From Fimbriimonadaceae bacterium (GTDB lineage: Bacteria > Armatimonadota > Fimbriimonadia > Fimbriimonadales > Fimbriimonadaceae), in the NCBI GenBank assembly GCA_014380605.1, contig JACMJO010000126.1, positions 1 to 9,109 on the forward strand: a stretch of 9,109 nt of DNA. Reading direction: 5' to 3'. Shown here one piece after another: positions 5,614 to 9,109 of the stretch. The position numbers were made by a program, and so were the translations under genes. The notes under the pieces are model-generated. The model did not search any database. It saw only the letters and a list, made by a program, of their open reading frames with translations, and was not told the origin of the DNA. Every line of letters begins with the position of its first letter. Position 1 is the first letter of the stretch.

Positions 5614-7146
5614 ATGAATTCGACCACCTGCGACATTCTCATCGTCGGCGGAGGCACCGGCGGTTGTGCCGCCGCGATGGCCGCCACGTCGATGGGTCTG
5701 CATGTGGTCATGACTGAGCCCTACAACTGGATCGGCGGCCAGTTGACGTCTCAGGCTGTGCCACCGGACGAGCATCCTTGGATCGAGCAGTTTGGCTGCA
5801 CGGCGCGGTATCGGCGATATCGCGATTTGGTGCGAGCGTGGTATCGAAGCGATACGCCTTTGACCGAAGCGGCCCGTTCAGAACGGTGGCTGAACCCGGG
5901 CGGCGGGTGGGTGAGCAAACTCTGCCACGAACCCAAGATCGGTTGGGAAGTCCTCCGGCAGATGCTATCTCACCCGCTTCTTGATGTTCGATTGCATAGG
6001 ATTCCCGTTCGTGCTGAGGTCCATGGAGATCAGGTCCTGGCGTTGGTGCTCAAAAACCTGGAGAACGGGGATGAAGAACGAGTCGAAGCTAACTACTTCT
6101 TGGACGCCACGGAACTGGGCGACCTGTTGCCCATAACCGGAACCGAGTACATAACCGGCGCAGAATCCAAGCGAGACACGGGTGAGCCTCACGCCGTTGA
6201 TGGCGATCAAGAACCGCACAACGTCCAAGGGCTGACCTGGGTGATGGCGCTTGGCTATGATGCCGCAGGCGATCACACGATCGAGAAGCCCGCCCAATAC
6301 GACTATTGGCGAACCTATCGCCCTTCGTTCTGGCCGGATAATCTGCTCAGCTTCAAGATGCTGGACGTCCGCACTTTGGAGCCTCGCGACTTCCCCTTGT
6401 TTGGAAACGATCGGTTCAACCTTTTCGAGTATCGCCAGATCGTCGATCCGACAATCTATGAGGATTCGAGGGAAGCGGCAACGATCGCCAACTGGCCCCA
6501 AAACGACTACTTCGATGGGAACATCATCGATGAGCCTGCAGATGTAGTTGCGACCAGGCTTGAAGCTTCCCGACAACTCAGCCTGTCCTTCCTCTACTGG
6601 CTCCAGAGCGAAGGGGGCTACCCCGGCCTCCATCTGAGGCCGGACCTCACGGGAACCCCTGATGGATTAGCTCAAGCGCCTTACATCCGAGAATCTCGGC
6701 GAATCAAAGCCCAGTTCACGGTTCTCGAGCAGCATGTGGCGGCCTACACGAACGAAGGTCGAGACCGAGCGGCTGATTTCCCGGATTCAGTCGGTATCGG
6801 GGCCTATCGGCTCGACCTGCATCCCAGCACGAGCGGAGCGAACACCATCGACACGAGCTCGCTTCCTTTCCAGATTCCGTTGGGCTCCCTGATCCCGGTT
6901 CGGATGCGGAACCTGCTCCCCGCCTGCAAGAACCTTGGCGTCACTCACCTGACCAACGGCTGCTACCGGCTTCACCCGGTCGAGTGGAACATCGGGGAGT
7001 CGGCAGGCCTGCTTGCTGCTTTTTGCCTTCAATCCGGATTAGAGCCAGCCCAAGTCTGGGCGTCGCCGGACCTCATCAAGGACTTTCAGGAGCTTTGCAT
7101 GAAGCAAGGCATTGAGATCGAGTGGCCCAGGCTGTACGCGCTCTAA
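5614..7146 (+). CDS. FAD-dependent oxidoreductase (FAD_oxidored, PF12831 type)
   Basis: This is a 510-residue flavoprotein. The N-terminus has the dinucleotide-binding beta-alpha-beta unit: C-D-I-L-I-V-G-G-G-T-G-G at 6-17 (GxGxxG), a strand ending in Glu35, then W-I-G-G-Q-L-T at 39-45, as expected for FAD. Further family features are F-L-D-A-T-E-L-G-D at 162-170 (second FAD contact), R-E-S-R-R-I at 359-364, and a closing block with I-P-L-G-S-L-I-P at 421-428, N-L-L-P-A at 433-437 and G-E-S-A-G-L-L-A-A at 461-469. No signal peptide or membrane segment is visible, so it is probably cytoplasmic. The substrate is unknown; relatives are often annotated only as FAD-dependent oxidoreductases. The start is only 31 bases from the divergent GNAT start, so its promoter probably lies within the GNAT reading frame. 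Its TAA stop overlaps the stop codon of convergent alaS. Confidence 0.87.
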   Translation: MNSTTCDILIVGGGTGGCAAAMAATSMGLHVVMTEPYNWIGGQLTSQAVPPDEHPWIEQFGCTARYRRYRDLVRAWYRSDTPLTEAARSERWLNPGGGWVSKLCHEPKIGWEVLRQMLSHPLLDVRLHRIPVRAEVHGDQVLALVLKNLENGDEERVEANYFLDATELGDLLPITGTEYITGAESKRDTGEPHAVDGDQEPHNVQGLTWVMALGYDAAGDHTIEKPAQYDYWRTYRPSFWPDNLLSFKMLDVRTLEPRDFPLFGNDRFNLFEYRQIVDPTIYEDSREAATIANWPQNDYFDGNIIDEPADVVATRLEASRQLSLSFLYWLQSEGGYPGLHLRPDLTGTPDGLAQAPYIRESRRIKAQFTVLEQHVAAYTNEGRDRAADFPDSVGIGAYRLDLHPSTSGANTIDTSSLPFQIPLGSLIPVRMRNLLPACKNLGVTHLTNGCYRLHPVEWNIGESAGLLAAFCLQSGLEPAQVWASPDLIKDFQELCMKQGIEIEWPRLYAL

Positions 7147-9109
7147 CCCAACATGCCGCGCAAGGTGGCTTCCGCCACGGCTAGCGCCTCGGCGATCTTG
7201 CCCGCGTCCTTGCCGCCTGCCGTTGCAAAATCCGGTCGTCCGCCACCGCCGCCACCGGCGACCTTGGCGACTTCTCTCAGCAAGTTTCCTGCATGAGCGC
7301 CGCGAGCTTGGGCATCGGGGCCGACTTTGCAGACGAACATCGCCTTGCCGTCCATCGCAACCGCACTGAGACCCACTCGATTGGGTTTGCCTTCGACCAA
7401 CTTATCGGCCGCGAGGGACGCTTCTGCCTGTTCGCCTTCGCCCACGTTCTGGATCGCCAGTTCGATGCCATCGATCTCGATGACTTGGGCCTGGACTTGG
7501 GTGGCGCCAACGCTTCGGGCCTTCTCTAGCTTCTGCTTAAGGTCTCGTTGAGCTTCCACATGCTTCTCGATGGAATGGATTAAATCTTTAGGCGTAGACT
7601 TTAACTTATCCGCCGCTTCTTTCAGGAGGTGAGCCTGCTCGAGGACCCACTCGTAAGCGCCCTCGCCGGTGAGGGCCTCGATTCGGCGGACTCCGCTTGC
7701 CGCACTTGCCTCGTGGACGATCTTGAAGAGGCCGATCTCGCCGGTGGTGCGGACATGGATGCCGCCGCAAAGCTCTCGGCTGAAGCTCTTCTCGTTTGCG
7801 GCTTCGCTCCCGATCTGAACCAGCCTCACGAAGTCGCCATACTTCTCGCCGAACAACGCCATCGCCCCCATCGCCCTTGCCTCGGCGATCGGCAGGTTGG
7901 CAAAGGTGTTCACGGGCAGGTTTTCCAACGCCTTCTCGTTGACGATCCGCTCCACCTCTGACTTTTGCGCTTCCATCATGGCTTGGCCGTGGGTGAAGTC
8001 GAACCGCAGGCGATCCGGGCCAACGTAGGAGCCCGCCTGGGTGACATGCTTGCCCAGAACCTGACGCAGGGCGGCATGGAGGAGGTGGGTCGCAGTGTGG
8101 TTGCGAGTGATGCGGGCGCGGCGGTTTTGGTCAACTTCGGCTTCGACGACCAAGCCGGTCAGCCTCATCGGGTCCTCCACCGGCATCCGGATCGGCTCGA
8201 CCTCGTGGACAAAGACGCCGTCCTGCTTGATCACATCAGTTACGCGCCCTTCAAATCCGCCGCCGATGAGAAGCCCGGTGTCGGAGACTTGGCCCCCGGA
8301 TTCAGCATAGAAGGGCGTTTCCTTTAGGGCGATGGCGAGAGGCCAAGGTGCCTCGGAGGGGGAGGGTAGGGTGGGGGTTCTCTCTCCAGGAATGTGGATC
8401 GCGCCCGTCACTTGAGTCTGGGCTTGGGTGGAGTCGTAGCCAACAAACTCAGTCGGAGTGGGCTTGATCGCCTGGTCGCCCCCCATGATCTGGGCAACGA
8501 TGGTGACCTGCACCCCGCCGTAAACGGATTCACGCTCGGTCCCGCCACGGGAGCGTTCTTGGGCTTCCTTAAGAGCGGATTCGTAGCCTTCTTCGTCGAC
8601 TAGAATTCCTAGCTCAGCACAGAGTTCCTTTGTCACTTCGAATGGGAATCCGTAGGTGTCATACAGCCTGTAGGACAAAGCACCCGGGAATGGCTTTACA
8701 CTGACGCCTGGGGCAAATGCTAATTCTCCAGCGTCAAATAGGCTTCTAAAATTAGTGGACCAGACACCTTCACGGAGTTCAGGCTTGGATTCATACAGTA
8801 GTTCCAGGTATTGCTGTTGGAAGAACTCCAGGAATTGTCCCAAGCCTTCTGAAAGTGTCCGCCGGAACAACGCCTCCTCACCCTTCAATGTCTCCACAAT
8901 CACGTCCCGGCGCTCGATCAGTTCCCGGTAGTGGTCGCCCATCGACTCCACGACGCCTTCGAAGACCAAGTGGACGAACGGCTCTTCGAAGCCCAGAACC
9001 CGCTGTCCCTTCAGAACGGCCCGGCGGATGAGGCGACGGAGGACGTAGCCTCGACCCGAATTTGCGGGATGAACACCGTCGGCGATGCAGAAGCAGGCGG
9101 TGCGGATGT
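7143..9109 (-). CDS. alaS: Alanyl-tRNA synthetase, N-terminus cut by window edge
   Basis: This enzyme charges tRNA-Ala with alanine and clears mischarged Ser/Gly. The window holds 654 residues; the start and the early catalytic domain lie beyond the right edge. Numbered from the first complete codon in the window: G-R-G-Y-V-L-R-R at 18-25 (probable class II motif 3), L-Y-D-T-Y-G-F-P at 148-155, T-P-F-Y-A-E-S-G-G at 264-272, the editing-site zinc ligands H-T-A-T-H at 337-341 and C-G-G-I-H at 447-451, and a C-terminal DHHA1/C-Ala domain with a six-Gly run before R-P-D-F. Two oddities: about 36 more residues than E. coli AlaRS between the T-L-x-x-G-L helix and L-Y-D-T-Y-G-F-P, lying in a patch of only 47-50% GC, and a Pro/Ser/Thr linker (residues about 243-253) encoded opposite a G-quadruplex motif. 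The reading frame stays intact throughout, so the gene is probably functional. Its stop overlaps that of the convergent oxidoreductase. Confidence 0.97.
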   Translation of the reverse strand, partial: IRTACFCIADGVHPANSGRGYVLRRLIRRAVLKGQRVLGFEEPFVHLVFEGVVESMGDHYRELIERRDVIVETLKGEEALFRRTLSEGLGQFLEFFQQQYLELLYESKPELREGVWSTNFRSLFDAGELAFAPGVSVKPFPGALSYRLYDTYGFPFEVTKELCAELGILVDEEGYESALKEAQERSRGGTERESVYGGVQVTIVAQIMGGDQAIKPTPTEFVGYDSTQAQTQVTGAIHIPGERTPTLPSPSEAPWPLAIALKETPFYAESGGQVSDTGLLIGGGFEGRVTDVIKQDGVFVHEVEPIRMPVEDPMRLTGLVVEAEVDQNRRARITRNHTATHLLHAALRQVLGKHVTQAGSYVGPDRLRFDFTHGQAMMEAQKSEVERIVNEKALENLPVNTFANLPIAEARAMGAMALFGEKYGDFVRLVQIGSEAANEKSFSRELCGGIHVRTTGEIGLFKIVHEASAASGVRRIEALTGEGAYEWVLEQAHLLKEAADKLKSTPKDLIHSIEKHVEAQRDLKQKLEKARSVGATQVQAQVIEIDGIELAIQNVGEGEQAEASLAADKLVEGKPNRVGLSAVAMDGKAMFVCKVGPDAQARGAHAGNLLREVAKVAGGGGGGRPDFATAGGKDAGKIAEALAVAEATLRGMLG
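8358..8377 (+). repeat. G-quadruplex motif within alaS
   Basis: Four G runs of 5, 3, 3 and 5 bases are separated by loops of A, TA and T, a strict intramolecular quadruplex pattern with very short loops. The G-rich strand is the template strand of alaS, so the mRNA carries the C-rich complement. It encodes the T-P-T-L-P-S-P part of a loop before the editing domain. Confidence 0.6.

Noticed and set aside
5583..5711. 43 extra N-terminal residues on the GNAT protein
   Set aside because: They are antisense to the FAD-binding motif of the oxidoreductase and not part of the acetyltransferase fold.
5965..6633. 222-codon minus-strand open frame inside the oxidoreductase gene
   Set aside because: It is antisense to a well-supported conserved gene, shows no family features and is explained as a shadow of GC-rich codons.
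7629..8327. Two + strand open frames of 110 and 120 codons across alaS
   Set aside because: Both are antisense to conserved AlaRS editing-domain sequence and resemble no protein family.

Overview
This is a bacterial chromosomal window with dense, alternately oriented genes. There are no tRNA or rRNA genes, CRISPR repeats, integrases or insertion sequences that I can recognise. The proteins (alanyl-tRNA synthetase, two secreted PrcB_C-type proteins, an acyltransferase-3 membrane protein, a PAT-type GNAT, a FAD oxidoreductase and an AlkZ/HTH_42 protein) and the roughly 55-63% GC of most of the window would fit a free-living bacterium of a group such as Armatimonadota (Fimbriimonadia). That placement is a guess from general impression, not something the sequence proves.

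Layout. Bases 1-213 hold no clear gene. Bases 214-1557 carry two + strand genes of unknown function whose stop and start codons abut; both proteins look exported. This segment is visibly poorer in GC (about 37-52% in hand-counted 60-base rows) than what follows (63% in the row starting at 1621). A short convergent gap with two hairpins, one of them part of a 24-bp perfect palindrome, separates it from a minus-strand pair: a secreted PrcB_C protein with a cysteine-rich tail (2676-3251) followed 15 bases later by an AlkZ-like winged-helix DNA glycosylase candidate (1590-2660). Divergent from that pair is an acyltransferase-3 integral membrane protein (about 3349-4584). Its 3' end overlaps that of a second secreted PrcB_C protein (4565-5014), which lies downstream of a GNAT acetyltransferase (5076-5582) on the same strand. 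Only 31 bases separate the GNAT start from a divergent FAD-dependent oxidoreductase (5614-7146). The oxidoreductase stop codon overlaps the stop codon of alaS, which runs off the right edge (7143 to >9109).

How the genes may work together. No single pathway joins them. A loose theme is the cell envelope or secreted space (two exported unknowns, two PrcB_C proteins, a membrane acyltransferase) mixed with detoxification or repair (GNAT, AlkZ-like glycosylase). alaS is housekeeping, but it carries a ~36-residue insertion in an AT-richer patch and a linker encoded opposite a strong G-quadruplex motif. I did not find a recognisable new defence or mobile system. The parts that most deserve follow-up are the low-GC unknown pair, the Cys-rich PrcB_C tail, the AlkZ-like protein with its Q-x-Q motif, and the palindromes at 1553-1615.
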